A stretch of 50,269 nt of DNA from positions 1 through 50,269 of the forward strand of contig JAGWAZ010000005.1 of NCBI GenBank assembly GCA_021296135.1, given 5' to 3'. Under the pieces are notes generated by a model. The model worked only from the letters and a program-made list of their open reading frames with translations, was not told the origin of the DNA and did not search any database. Both the position numbers and the translations under genes were made by a program. The stretch is from Chlorobiota bacterium (GTDB taxonomy: Bacteria > Bacteroidota > Ignavibacteria > OLB7). Position 1 is the stretch's first letter. Each line of letters opens with the position of its first letter. Shown piece by piece: positions 35,305-44,296 of the stretch.

Positions 35305-35968
35305 GGAAGAGACAACTCTCCCAACATTCCATTCAACAAAAGAGAGTCCATCGAGCAATGGGAGCCATATTCGTGAATATGCTACGGCTGGAATAATCTG
35401 TTTTGTTGTCTCTTTTCTCGTTTACATCGTTGCCAAACCTGAAGAACGGAAAGGTCCTCCTCAAGGGAATACTGAACGACAGACTGGCCTCCCTTCTAAC
35501 CATCCCGATGTTGATACCTCAAAAATGAACGTTGTTCTGGAACAATTGCAAAGGACCCGTGCGACCTTGGAGGCTCACCCTGATAATCCTATGGCACATC
35601 TTGACCTTGCAAACATCCTGTATGATGCGGGCCAAATTATCAAAGACCCAACCTTTTTTGCTGAAGCGCTTCTACATTATGAGTTCTATCTGAATCAATA
35701 TCCTGATGATCCAAACGCACGTACCGACTTTGCCTACGCACTATATAGAACCGGAAACCTCAATGATGCAATAGCAGAACTGTACAAGGTGCAGCAGAGT
35801 TCGCCGAGGCACCAGAACTCGGCCTTTAATCTTGCATTGATGTACAAAGAAAAGGACCGGCCTGACAGTGTTCTTGCTTACATGGAAAGAGTTGTAATCA
35901 TTGATTCAACAACCAGAGTTGGAAAAGCTGCGAAGGAGATTTTAGACACCTATCACGGCGCCCATTAA
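35291..35968 (+). CDS. Membrane-anchored TPR protein
   Basis: 225 residues: a short cytoplasmic start, one membrane helix (TAGIICFVVSFLVYIVA), a Pro/Gly linker, then TPR repeats (DNPMAHLDLANILYDAGQI, DPNARTDFAYALYRTGNL, HQNSAFNLALMYKEKDRP). ATG 35291 overlaps the HU gene by 14 bases; conserved TPR sequence begins well downstream of this start. Translation from the HU message is likely. It resembles CcmH/NrfG-like TPR tails but lacks heme-related motifs, so the partner is unknown. Confidence 0.8.
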   Translation: MNNREEETTLPTFHSTKESPSSNGSHIREYATAGIICFVVSFLVYIVAKPEERKGPPQGNTERQTGLPSNHPDVDTSKMNVVLEQLQRTRATLEAHPDNPMAHLDLANILYDAGQIIKDPTFFAEALLHYEFYLNQYPDDPNARTDFAYALYRTGNLNDAIAELYKVQQSSPRHQNSAFNLALMYKEKDRPDSVLAYMERVVIIDSTTRVGKAAKEILDTYHGAH

Positions 35969-36002
35969 CCGTCGCTGACGAGAGAATTCCTTACGTCTAC
36001 AT

Positions 36003-36034
36003 TGCCCGAGACTCACTTAAACATCGTATATTTG
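36003..36034 (+). promoter_or_regulatory. Bacteroidota-type promoter (TTG ... TATATTTG)
   Basis: TATATTTG at 36027-36034 matches the TAnnTTTG -7 box exactly, with TTG at 36003-36005, 21 bases upstream. It lies 54 bases before the COX24-like start. Confidence 0.6.
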
Positions 36035-36087
36035 TAGACTTTCGTTTAAACTAAGTAGATACTATACTAATAATTTGAGGCTAAAGT

Positions 36088-36177
36088 ATGCCATCGGGGA
36101 AAAAGAGAAAACGCCATAAAATGGCAACCCACAAGCGGAAGAAAAGACTCCGCAAGAATAGACATAAGAAAAAGTAG
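36088..36177 (+). CDS. AURKAIP1/COX24-like small basic ribosome-associated peptide
   Basis: A 29-residue, extremely basic peptide: MPSGKKRKRHKMATHKR then KKRLRKNRHKKK, ending TAG. It matches, by recall, the AURKAIP1/COX24-domain peptides annotated in many Bacteroidota, which share the C-terminal motif of the mitochondrial ribosome component and are probably ribosomal. It has its own promoter box and is followed by an intrinsic terminator (36202-36238), so it is a monocistronic unit despite its size. Confidence 0.85.
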   Translation: MPSGKKRKRHKMATHKRKKRLRKNRHKKK

Positions 36178-36201
36178 TATAACTGCGGGTTACTGATTTT
36201 G

Positions 36202-36238
36202 AACCCCTCGACTCAAACCGAGCCGGGGGGTTTTGTGT
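36202..36238 (+). terminator. Intrinsic terminator
   Basis: aacccctcg pairs with cgag plus ggggggtt across the actcaaac loop, followed by ttttgtgt. It lies about 25 bases after the COX24-like stop. Confidence 0.7.
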
Positions 36239-36315
36239 ACCAGGTGGAATCCGAAAGAGAAGGTGAAATGAGAGGATATCGCCCTTTTTCATTGAAGTTT
36301 TGAAGTGAAAGCGCT

Positions 36316-37488
36316 ATGCAGTCTATAACCGAAAAAGAAGGTCAACTTTTCCTTCGGACCTATCGACGTCTTCCGGTTGAGATTGATCGCGCAGACGGAA
36401 TGTACATCTACGCCAAGAATGGAACTCGATATCTTGATTTTCTTGGTGGCATTGCCGTTAACGCGGCTGGACATTCTCATCCGGCAATCAATCAGGCGAT
36501 TACGAAGCAGTTGAACCGATATACCCACGTCTCAAATTTTTTCTACCAGGACGCTCAAGTCGAGTTTGTGGAAAAGCTGACAAGGATGAGTCGATACGAT
36601 CGTGCCTTTCTCTCCAACAGCGGAACCGAAGCAACCGATGGTGCCCTGAAGCTTGTGCGGCTGTGGGGCTCAATCCGTTCACGCTCACAGGTGCTTGCGT
36701 TCACAGGAAGTTTTCATGGTAGAAGCTTAGGAGCTCTCTCCCTCATGGACAAACCGAGGTACAAAGAGGGAATGGGACCGTTTTTGCCAGGCACAAAGGT
36801 CTTGCCATTCAACGATTATGAAACCCTTACCGAGAATGTCGACAGTTCAACTGCTGCCGTTTTCATCGAGTTTCTTCAGGGTGAAGGTGGTGTGCGTTGG
36901 GCATCACCCGAGTTTGTTGAACGGCTATCGGAACTCAAGGAAACATACGGCTTCCTGATTGTTGCCGACGAAGTCCAGGCAGGATGTGGAAGAACGGGGA
37001 AGTTTTTCTCATTTGAACATTTTGGCCTACAACCTGATGTCGTGACTATGGCAAAGGTTCTTGGGGGTGGATTGCCCCTCGGGGCTATCCTGACAACAGA
37101 GGAGCTGGCTGATGTGTGGGACTACGGTCGCCATGGAACTACGTTTGGCGGAAATGCCCTTGCATGTGCGGCGGGGAGCAAACTGCTTGATCTTCTTGAG
37201 AACGGCTTAATGGAGCAGGCCTCCCATTCAGGAGCGTATCTCATGGACCAACTGAACGAACTGACCTCAAGGTTTCCGTCCAGAATCCGTGAGGTTCGCG
37301 GAGCTGGGGCAATGGTGGGAGTTGAGGTGAATGAACCTGCAGGGCCGATCGTTCAGGAGCTACTTGATCATCAGATTATTGCCAACGCAACAAACCAGAA
37401 TGTGCTACGATTGCTTCCTCCCCACATTTTTGAGGAATCTCACGTCGCAACGCTTGTGGAAGTTCTTCAAGAAATTCTCGGTCAATAA
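36316..37488 (+). CDS. argD: Class III aminotransferase, acetylornithine type
   Basis: A 390-residue PLP enzyme of the acetylornithine/ornithine/GABA aminotransferase class. Visible features are the glycine-rich GGIAVNAAGHSHP, FLSNSGTEATDGALK, FHGRSLGALS, the PLP-phosphate/Asp pair VADEVQAG (Asp218, Glu219) and the Schiff-base lysine Lys247 in TMAKVLGGGLPLG. The HGTTFGGN block is typical. ArgD is the best label by similarity, but no other arginine gene is in the window and 4-aminobutyrate or LysJ-like activity cannot be excluded. Confidence 0.85.
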   Translation: MQSITEKEGQLFLRTYRRLPVEIDRADGMYIYAKNGTRYLDFLGGIAVNAAGHSHPAINQAITKQLNRYTHVSNFFYQDAQVEFVEKLTRMSRYDRAFLSNSGTEATDGALKLVRLWGSIRSRSQVLAFTGSFHGRSLGALSLMDKPRYKEGMGPFLPGTKVLPFNDYETLTENVDSSTAAVFIEFLQGEGGVRWASPEFVERLSELKETYGFLIVADEVQAGCGRTGKFFSFEHFGLQPDVVTMAKVLGGGLPLGAILTTEELADVWDYGRHGTTFGGNALACAAGSKLLDLLENGLMEQASHSGAYLMDQLNELTSRFPSRIREVRGAGAMVGVEVNEPAGPIVQELLDHQIIANATNQNVLRLLPPHIFEESHVATLVEVLQEILGQ

Positions 37489-37509
37489 TACAAGCCCTCC
37501 TACAGCAGC

Positions 37510-37751
37510 TTATCTGTAGTGGTCATCAAACTCATCTTCATAGTTACCTATTCCACCTGCAAAGATCGATCCGACCATATCCTTATAACCAACAATTCCT
37601 CCCCCTCGCGAAGCAGTCGAATCATGTTTCAGCGCATTTCTTCCTTCACAGGAAAAGATTGATAGCCACCTTTCTTCACAGCTGCAAGAGTTTCAGGTCT
37701 GCTCGATGTATTTGCCATGCGTTGAAGAATCTGTTCAATCTGTTTGAAATG
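37510..37751 (-). pseudogene. Magnesium-chelatase-like ATPase, N-terminal relic
   Basis: Reading leftward: HFKQIEQILQRM, then TLAAVKKGGYQSFPVKEEMR, a TGA, NMIRLLREGEEL, and after a one-base shift GIVGYKDMV. This parallels the start of ChlI/BchI-like ATPases in Bacteroidota (TLGxLKxSGYxSxxVKEEMRxNLIxxLRxGExLFPGIxGYxDTV). The Walker A and all later domains are missing; an unrelated short open stretch ends at TAA 37510-37512. One nonsense codon and one frameshift in a short distance confirm decay. Identification is from memory of the pattern. Confidence 0.5.
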
Positions 37752-37803
37752 GACCGCCTTCTTTCTTGAGAATCAGTGACAAGATCGTAGATTTCTGAAG
37801 GCT

Positions 37804-38805
37804 ATGAAAACACTCATCATCAGATTTAGTTCCGCAGGGGATATTATCCTTACGTCTCTTTTTGTTCGAGTACTCAGGAACAGATTCCCCGATGGTACAA
37901 TTGATTTTCTTACGAAGAAATCCTTTGCCCCACTCGTGAAGAGCTCTCCTTATGTTGACAGAGTTATTAGTGGAAAGGACGACGCTGGATTGTCAGATGC
38001 CCTCACCTTGAGAGGTCAGTTGAAGCAAGAGGAGTACGATCTTGTCTTCGATCTACATAACTCCCTGCGCAGCAGAATTGTTCGTTTCGGACTTGGTAAA
38101 AAACGATTCAGTTTTCAGAAACCGACATTCAGAAAATGGCTACTGGTCCATTTCAAGATCAACCGTCTTCATCCAATCATTCCTATTCCTGAACGGTACC
38201 TCGATATCGGGAGCTCAATCAGCTTGAAGAACGATGGGAAGGGACTTGACATTGCCTTCGAACAGATCAAACTCCCCAACGAGCAGAGCATCGCTAAACC
38301 ATTGATCGTACTGGCACCAGGAGCTCGCCACTATACAAAACGTTGGCCGGCTACCAGATATGCAGCAGTCGGGAAGGGACTCCTTCATGACTACGGAGGA
38401 ACGATTGTTCTGCTTGGAAGCACTGAAGAGATTGAGACGTGTGAAAAAGTAGCTAACGAGATTGCCATGCCGGAAGCTGTGGTCAATCTTGGAGGGAAAA
38501 CCACCCTGGCTCAGGCAGGAACTCTTATCAAGGATTCATCTCTTGTTATCGCAAATGATTCGGCGCTTGGACATGTTGCCGCTGCTTGCGGAGCACCACT
38601 TATTTCGATATTCGGTTCAACTGTTGAAGAGTTCGGGTTCGCTCCCTATTCTCCGAACGCACGTGTTATTCAAAACATGGGACTTCGATGCAGACCGTGC
38701 ACATCGATAGGAAGATCGGAGTGTCCGCGGGAACACTTCGAGTGTATGAAGGGTGTTTCGATTGAGGCAGTGCTCACTGTAGCTCGGCAGATATTGAAGC
38801 CATAG
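37804..38805 (+). CDS. Glycosyltransferase family 9 (heptosyltransferase-like)
   Basis: A 333-residue GT-B enzyme: IRFSSAGDIILTSLFVRVLR at the N-terminus, YDLVFDLHNSLRSR, LAPGARHYTKRWPATRYAA, LLGSTEEIE and NDSALGHVAAACGAPLISIF, ending with cysteine-containing CRPCTSIGRSECPREHFECM, typical of heptosyltransferases WaaC/F-like. It probably adds heptose or a similar sugar to lipopolysaccharide core. No other LPS gene is nearby. Start ATG 37804 directly precedes the conserved first strand. Confidence 0.9.
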   Translation: MKTLIIRFSSAGDIILTSLFVRVLRNRFPDGTIDFLTKKSFAPLVKSSPYVDRVISGKDDAGLSDALTLRGQLKQEEYDLVFDLHNSLRSRIVRFGLGKKRFSFQKPTFRKWLLVHFKINRLHPIIPIPERYLDIGSSISLKNDGKGLDIAFEQIKLPNEQSIAKPLIVLAPGARHYTKRWPATRYAAVGKGLLHDYGGTIVLLGSTEEIETCEKVANEIAMPEAVVNLGGKTTLAQAGTLIKDSSLVIANDSALGHVAAACGAPLISIFGSTVEEFGFAPYSPNARVIQNMGLRCRPCTSIGRSECPREHFECMKGVSIEAVLTVARQILKP

Positions 38806-38841
38806 CTGTCAATCCGGACTCGATTAAGCGATCGCTCACCA

Positions 38842-39537
38842 TTAATAATCGCTCTCTTCCGGTTCTGCGAAGCTGTCGATGCTCATCGTAATTGTCCCAA
38901 ACAGATCATCCAGTTTCCTTGTCCACGACGCAATACGTGTGGTGCTGACATCCATTTCTCGAAACAGTTTTTTGATTGCGTTAACTCGTTTCTTTGTTAC
39001 GGGATCGACTTCATCTGCTTCCAATCCAACACCAATTTCTACAACCACAGTAGGATTGTCAACCAAGAACTCAAGGACGTTTCGCATAGGAGCGTTATCA
39101 CTAAACAATGCCGTTTCTCCCTCAAACGGGGCACCTCTGAAGAGTAATGAATCAATAGGAATAGGTCTGATCCGAAGATCTTCTACACGTTCTTCGTAGT
39201 CCTCCCCGGGAGGGGAAGAAACCATGAAATCATCGGTATAGAATCCCAAAGCTTCAATTCTGAACCAATAGAGTTTTGCGGGATCGAGAAGAACACGATA
39301 GCCTCCAGCTGTCGCATTTATCCTGGATGAGGTAACCGGGCTTTCCTCATAGGGATCCTCGAAGACATAGAGCATCCCTTCGCCCGCCAGATCATTAGTC
39401 CCCGCTGTATAAATCGTTCCAGTATAGAGCTTTGTCGGATTCGTCAGGGATTGTGCAAGCGCATGAGGCGAACAGGCAATCGCTAAGAAAGCCGTAGTAA
39501 GACCTGAAAAGAACAACGCTTTATTCATGATCTTCAA
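38842..39537 (-). CDS. Secreted protein with degenerate OmpA-like domain
   Basis: 231 residues with a signal peptide (ending HALAQ). The first half looks like a carboxypeptidase-regulatory-type beta domain (GTIYTAGTNDLAGEGMLYVF). The second half resembles an OmpA C-terminal domain (FEGETALFSDNAPMRNVLEF, NPTVVVEIGVGLEADE, VTKKRVNAIKKLFREMDV). The expected sequence after EI is SGHTD with the peptidoglycan-binding Asp/Arg; here it reads GVGLEAD, so binding to the wall may be lost. An alternative is an unrelated fold with coincidental spacing. Function unknown. Confidence 0.65.
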   Translation of the reverse strand: MKIMNKALFFSGLTTAFLAIACSPHALAQSLTNPTKLYTGTIYTAGTNDLAGEGMLYVFEDPYEESPVTSSRINATAGGYRVLLDPAKLYWFRIEALGFYTDDFMVSSPPGEDYEERVEDLRIRPIPIDSLLFRGAPFEGETALFSDNAPMRNVLEFLVDNPTVVVEIGVGLEADEVDPVTKKRVNAIKKLFREMDVSTTRIASWTRKLDDLFGTITMSIDSFAEPEESDY

Positions 39538-39605
39538 CCCTCACGTTTTTTTGTCTGAAAAGCTCAAATACATAATCTTTAACCACCTTAAACCCCAGAG
39601 CCAAG

Positions 39606-40373
39606 TCAGGATTTTTCAAGGAACTTTTTGATGCCGGCCTGGCATCCCGGAGTCATACGGGCAGCGGCGTTCATTCGCGCAGCATAGTCGAGCGCCGATT
39701 CCAACGACATCCCATCCATTGCATTGATCATCTGTTTTGTCAACTGAACAGCAGTTCGATCTGTTTTTCTGAACGCGGTGGTAAGTCGTCCGATCTCAAG
39801 ATCAAGTTCCTCTTCATTGCCAACCAGCGTTGTTATCAACCCACGCTTCATTGTCTCCTTTGCACTCAGGACCTCTCCGGAAAGCAGGAGTTCCCGAGTT
39901 TGCATTTGAGGTGCCTTACGCAAAAGAAACGCCATTACAATTGCCGGGACAAAACCAATACCTACCTCAGTATACCCGAACTTCGCAGACTCAACCGCAA
40001 CCGCAACATCACAGACAGTCGCCAACCCACAACCGCCAGCAATAGCATCTCCATGAACCCTGGCAATAACAGGTTTCGGAGACTCCCAGATTGCACTGAG
40101 GGTGCGTGCAAGGGCTGCCGAATCTTCCATATTATCAATAATGGAGAACTCCGAGAGTTGACAAAGGTATTCAAGATCAGCACCGGCACAAAAAGCTGAT
40201 CCGGCACCGGCAAGAACAATGGACCGGATGTGGTCGTTCGTAGCAAAGCTCTTGATTGCATGGTCGAGTTCATCTACCATCACCCGATCCAGAGCATTTC
40301 GCTTCTCTGGTCGATTCAGTGTGATTCGACCAACTCCGTTTTTATCCTGAACAAGTACTCTTGTAGAGTTCAT
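39606..40373 (-). CDS. Enoyl-CoA hydratase/isomerase family protein
   Basis: A 255-residue crotonase-fold enzyme. The oxyanion-hole segments are AGAGSAFCAGADLEYL and HGDAIAGGCGLATVCD; two catalytic-type glutamates occur in YTEVGIGFVPA and TRELLLSG. The distinctive GFVPAIVMAFLLRK block recalls Bacteroidota methylglutaconyl-CoA hydratase-type proteins, so a role in leucine or branched-chain breakdown is possible. It is separate from the other crotonases at 48143-49769 and lies 15 bases before the end of the subtilase gene on the same strand. Confidence 0.87.
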   Translation of the reverse strand: MNSTRVLVQDKNGVGRITLNRPEKRNALDRVMVDELDHAIKSFATNDHIRSIVLAGAGSAFCAGADLEYLCQLSEFSIIDNMEDSAALARTLSAIWESPKPVIARVHGDAIAGGCGLATVCDVAVAVESAKFGYTEVGIGFVPAIVMAFLLRKAPQMQTRELLLSGEVLSAKETMKRGLITTLVGNEEELDLEIGRLTTAFRKTDRTAVQLTKQMINAMDGMSLESALDYAARMNAAARMTPGCQAGIKKFLEKS

Positions 40374-40388
40374 AGTCTCGCCTATCCA

Positions 40389-43355
40389 TCACCGGAGAAT
40401 GAGCAGTGGTGCAGTCAGCTTTATGTTTTCGGCCGTATATGTAACGTAATAGATTCCGCTGGGAAGTCCAAGCACTGAGATCAAGCTCCTGACGTTGCGA
40501 GCTATTATATCGGCGTTTGGCGACGCGGTTCTAACCTTTTTACCAATACTGTTATAGAGAACAATCGTCCCATTTGGGCTATGAGGACCCGAAAGTTGAA
40601 CTTCGACGTAATCTGAAGCAGGATTTGGTTGAACTGTTAGGTGATCATCCTGATTCTCCCTCCTATCGCGGAGGCTTGACGTTCGGGCATGGACGTATTG
40701 TATCATAGCATCTACTGCATCTTCGGCCGATGATGGTGAATAGCCTACAACAAAACGGATTGTATCCTTAGCATCTGCTTCAAGTCCAGCCAGAACTTTA
40801 CCAATAACCATACTTATATCCCCAGGCCCGGCACTTGAATTACCGATACCATTGGCAAGTATCATCCACTTCTCATCCTTGTTAAAGTCATCAGTGATAC
40901 GGACAGGATCACCGTTGTTCCTGATAGCAAAGAAAGGAGTTGATTCAGCCGGTTCAATAACTCCTACAACAAGCTGAGACCCACCTGGATTAGAGACTAT
41001 GCCATAAGTAGCAACTCCAGGTAGACTTTCCTCTCCGAGTTCAACAGTCTGGCCAACATCAATTCTGTCCAGGTCCCAATCGGCGAAGAAACCAACCCGA
41101 AGGCTATCTATCCTCTCGTTACTGGTATTGGTCACACATATCTCAAACCCAACCGCATCGGTAACTGTATCGACAAACCTTATCTGCGCTTCGATCTCAA
41201 CGCCAACTCTGAGAGATTCTTCTGCATCCATATCTGTAAGAGAAAGGAGGCTATCATTGTTTGGTGACGGAACAGCGATAACAGAAAAATCGTTGTTCTG
41301 ATCGTCCGGAGCATCGCTTCGGATGTTATCCAATACCTTCTCCCTGCTCTCCGCAACTATTATTCCTCCTTCATAGAGATGCGATCGTCCATCTATAGTC
41401 ACGCCTTCTCCAAACTGCCCAAACTCCAATCGATCAAATCCGATTCTACCTCTATCGGTTAACGTCCATTTGATTCTTGAGTTCTGATAGACTGTATACG
41501 GTCGATAGATCTGCAAAACTTCATAGGCATAGTCCTGATAGTTATCAGCGACAATATCTACTCGCACCTTGGTCAAGCCATCACTTGGTGAACGGATTTC
41601 AAACGGAACACCTTCGGTTGTCGTCCAGCTTTGCCCCGAACTAATATCTCCTATATCGAGAGGGGCTGGATCAAAGTAAACGGCCGACGAATCCCCAGTA
41701 TACCGTGAGAGATGAACATGAACATTCTTGGCATCACCAAGCAGGTTGCTCAGCCTTATCATCAACTGCCCTTTCTCTCCCACCACAAATTGATCTTGCG
41801 GTTGCCCTCCCTCATCCAAAGCCCAAACCGAGTCGATCACGATTCCCGGATGTGAAAATGGATCGGTTGAGATTGCGATCGTAGCATCAACTCTGCCATT
41901 ACCGATTAATCCTTCCTTCCCAAGGTTAAGCTGATCAATGTTAATCGATGAGAGGCGAACATGAGTCGCTGCCTGCCGTGCGTCAAGTTCGGGCCAACGG
42001 CTCCGCACAAGAGCTACGATACCCGAGACCACAGGAGTGGTATAGGAAGTTGCAGTTGGTAAATCAAAGTAATTGTAGAGACCACTTGTAGTCAATCCGG
42101 CAGTTGCAGTAACGTCGATATGCTCTCCCCAGGTCGTAATGAACTGGCTGAGATCGTTGACCCCTCCAACACCGAGCACGCCACGATAACCAGCCGGATA
42201 GAAGAGATTGTATTCGGCATTATTTCCACCAGCGGCAACAATCGTTACGTTATACGCACGAATGACGTTGTCAATAATATCCTGCTCGGCCTGCGAAAAC
42301 GTTGTACTTCCCCAGCTACAGTTGATCACCTTGAATCCCTGCTGGGCACAATAGATAATCCCTTCATAGCCTGCTATCAGGCTTGTACTCCCGTGGTGAG
42401 CGGCCTTCACAGGAAAAAACCGGCATTGATTGGCAATACCAGCAATGCCACGGCCATTATCAGTTGTCGCTCCCACATAGCCGGAGACTTGCGTTCCATG
42501 TTCTCCATTCCCGGTGCTATCCGGGGGTGTGCCGTCGGATTGATATGTCAGGTTTACCCCTTTCCAATCATCAACGTAACCGTTCCCATCATCATCAATC
42601 CGATTTGTCGATTTGTTTTTTCCTTCATTATCAAGACCAGCCTCACCCCAGTTCACAGCAATATTATCCCACAGATCTTCGTGTCTTGCAGTAATTCCGG
42701 CATCGATCACTCCAATCACAACCGATGAATCTCCGGGCCATATCTTCCAGGCTTCACCAGCATTCACAAAATCAATCTGCTTTTGTTCCGAAAGGCGTGG
42801 ATCATTCGGTTCAGATGGACCAAGAATTTCAGGAACAAAAATTGGCTCCGCGTACTCAATTTCAGGAAGCGTGGAGAGGAACGCAGCTACTTTACGCGGG
42901 TGAAGAGGTTTTGCATAGCTTACAGCAACGATACGTGACAACTCATCCTGAGCAAATAACAGGCCGAACCGATACGATCGCGATGCAAACCCGGCCAGTC
43001 GCCAGGCTTTATGTCCAGGTGGTACAGCCAAAGACGTATTGAGCGAGTTAGCAGCTTCGAGCTCAAGACCATACTTCTCAAAAAGTGATGCGACTACCTC
43101 TGTTGGGGTTACCCCTTGACGAAATGCCAGGCTATCCTTAATGAAGAGTCCTAAACCGAATCTGATTTTGATATAGAGTGCACCATTAACAACTGGCGCC
43201 CTCCCATGCAAATCTGGGACGAGACCACGCCGAGAGGCTGCAATCAAGGTAGCAGAAACAGCGCAATTGGCAGGCCTCTGCTCCTGGGCATCTACCGACG
43301 GTCTCCACAATGTTCCGAGAATCAGGACTATGGGCAAAAGATATCGTCTACGCAT
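40389..43355 (-). CDS. Subtilisin-like serine protease with T9SS sorting domain
   Basis: A 988-residue exported S8 protease. Signal peptide (about 23 residues, ending VDA), then a prodomain of about 160 residues. Catalytic residues: Asp218 in GVIDAG, His286 in NGEHGTQVSG, Asn378 in AAGGNNAE and Ser437 in TATSYTTPVVSG, where GTSMATP is usual but the Ser is kept. An insert with DDDGNGYVDD (calcium-binding-like) lies between Asp and His. A long beta-rich region follows, and the end (PNPASDYVEVQLSGP ... SGIYYVTY) is a type A T9SS domain. It starts 6 bases after the YmdB gene. Confidence 0.92.
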   Translation of the reverse strand: MRRRYLLPIVLILGTLWRPSVDAQEQRPANCAVSATLIAASRRGLVPDLHGRAPVVNGALYIKIRFGLGLFIKDSLAFRQGVTPTEVVASLFEKYGLELEAANSLNTSLAVPPGHKAWRLAGFASRSYRFGLLFAQDELSRIVAVSYAKPLHPRKVAAFLSTLPEIEYAEPIFVPEILGPSEPNDPRLSEQKQIDFVNAGEAWKIWPGDSSVVIGVIDAGITARHEDLWDNIAVNWGEAGLDNEGKNKSTNRIDDDGNGYVDDWKGVNLTYQSDGTPPDSTGNGEHGTQVSGYVGATTDNGRGIAGIANQCRFFPVKAAHHGSTSLIAGYEGIIYCAQQGFKVINCSWGSTTFSQAEQDIIDNVIRAYNVTIVAAGGNNAEYNLFYPAGYRGVLGVGGVNDLSQFITTWGEHIDVTATAGLTTSGLYNYFDLPTATSYTTPVVSGIVALVRSRWPELDARQAATHVRLSSINIDQLNLGKEGLIGNGRVDATIAISTDPFSHPGIVIDSVWALDEGGQPQDQFVVGEKGQLMIRLSNLLGDAKNVHVHLSRYTGDSSAVYFDPAPLDIGDISSGQSWTTTEGVPFEIRSPSDGLTKVRVDIVADNYQDYAYEVLQIYRPYTVYQNSRIKWTLTDRGRIGFDRLEFGQFGEGVTIDGRSHLYEGGIIVAESREKVLDNIRSDAPDDQNNDFSVIAVPSPNNDSLLSLTDMDAEESLRVGVEIEAQIRFVDTVTDAVGFEICVTNTSNERIDSLRVGFFADWDLDRIDVGQTVELGEESLPGVATYGIVSNPGGSQLVVGVIEPAESTPFFAIRNNGDPVRITDDFNKDEKWMILANGIGNSSAGPGDISMVIGKVLAGLEADAKDTIRFVVGYSPSSAEDAVDAMIQYVHARTSSLRDRRENQDDHLTVQPNPASDYVEVQLSGPHSPNGTIVLYNSIGKKVRTASPNADIIARNVRSLISVLGLPSGIYYVTYTAENIKLTAPLLILR

Positions 43356-43361
43356 CGCTGT

Positions 43362-44219
43362 TCAGACTGATGAGTTCTGTGAAACAGACCCTGCAAAAGC
43401 AGTATTGTCACTGAAGGACGGACGGATAATCTGGTGAATTGCAGTCGCCTTGTTTGTTTCAAGTTCGATGGTAACTGCAACCCCACACAGCCTGATTCCT
43501 TCGGTTGCGGTCTGATATTTGAAGGGGGTTCTATAGATAAATCTCTTGATGGCTTCCTCTTTGGCCATTCCAATAACTGAATCGTAAGGACCGGTCATTC
43601 CAAGATCGGTGATGTATGCAGTCCCTTTCGGAAGAATCTGGGCATCGGCAGTCGGCACATGGGTATGAGTGCCAACCACTGCCGAGACACGACCATCAAG
43701 ATAAAGCCCCATAGCTATCTTCTCAGCAGTAGCTTCTGCATGAAAATCGACAACGATGGGAAGATTCGATCCGATTTTCCCTATCGCCCAATCCACTGCC
43801 CTGAACGGACAGTCTATATCAGGCATGAAGGTACGCCCCTGCAGGTTCAGCACCGCTATTTTTCCATTGCTTGATAGCCTCTTAACAAAAAAGCCGTTTC
43901 CTGCATTCCCTGGTGGATAATTCAGCGGACGTAAAACGTTCGGGTATTCAGCCAGCACTTTCTTCGTTTGCCATTTCTCCCAAACGTGATTACCTGAAGT
44001 GATAACATCGGCACCTGCCCCAAAAATCGTATCAGCATCCGAAGGACGAATTCCCTTGCCCTCATAGACGTTTTCAGCGTTGACGACAACAAATCCGGCT
44101 TTGTACTCATCAATCAACGATGGTAAATACTCCTTCACGGCTTCCAGTCCGGGTGTACCGACAAGATCACCAACTATCAGAATAGTAATCGAATTTTGCT
44201 CTGAAGCGGGGTTTTCCAT
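43362..44219 (-). CDS. ymdB: YmdB-type metallophosphoesterase (TIGR00282)
   Basis: 285 residues. The dimetal motifs are IVGDLVGTPG, VVNAENVYEG, SGNHVWEKW, VDFHAEATAEK and VGTHTHVPTADA. Homologues hydrolyse 2',3'-cyclic nucleotides (YmdB of Bacillus). It is the first gene of a leftward unit with the subtilase six bases downstream. That pairing is unexpected for a cytosolic enzyme and a T9SS cargo and may simply reflect transcription. It is divergent from the cobalamin adenosyltransferase across about 80 bases. Confidence 0.93.
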   Translation of the reverse strand: MENPASEQNSITILIVGDLVGTPGLEAVKEYLPSLIDEYKAGFVVVNAENVYEGKGIRPSDADTIFGAGADVITSGNHVWEKWQTKKVLAEYPNVLRPLNYPPGNAGNGFFVKRLSSNGKIAVLNLQGRTFMPDIDCPFRAVDWAIGKIGSNLPIVVDFHAEATAEKIAMGLYLDGRVSAVVGTHTHVPTADAQILPKGTAYITDLGMTGPYDSVIGMAKEEAIKRFIYRTPFKYQTATEGIRLCGVAVTIELETNKATAIHQIIRPSFSDNTAFAGSVSQNSSV

Positions 44220-44296
44220 GACATTCTCTACGGTCAGTTTTTGTATCTTAAAAGCTTGTGATGATTGAAGGCCTCGGCCTCAATAACAACCAATTA

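Noticed and set aside
44220-44296. Looked for a cobalamin riboswitch before the adenosyltransferase
   Set aside because: The gap is only about 80 bases and shows no B12-box-like sequence.
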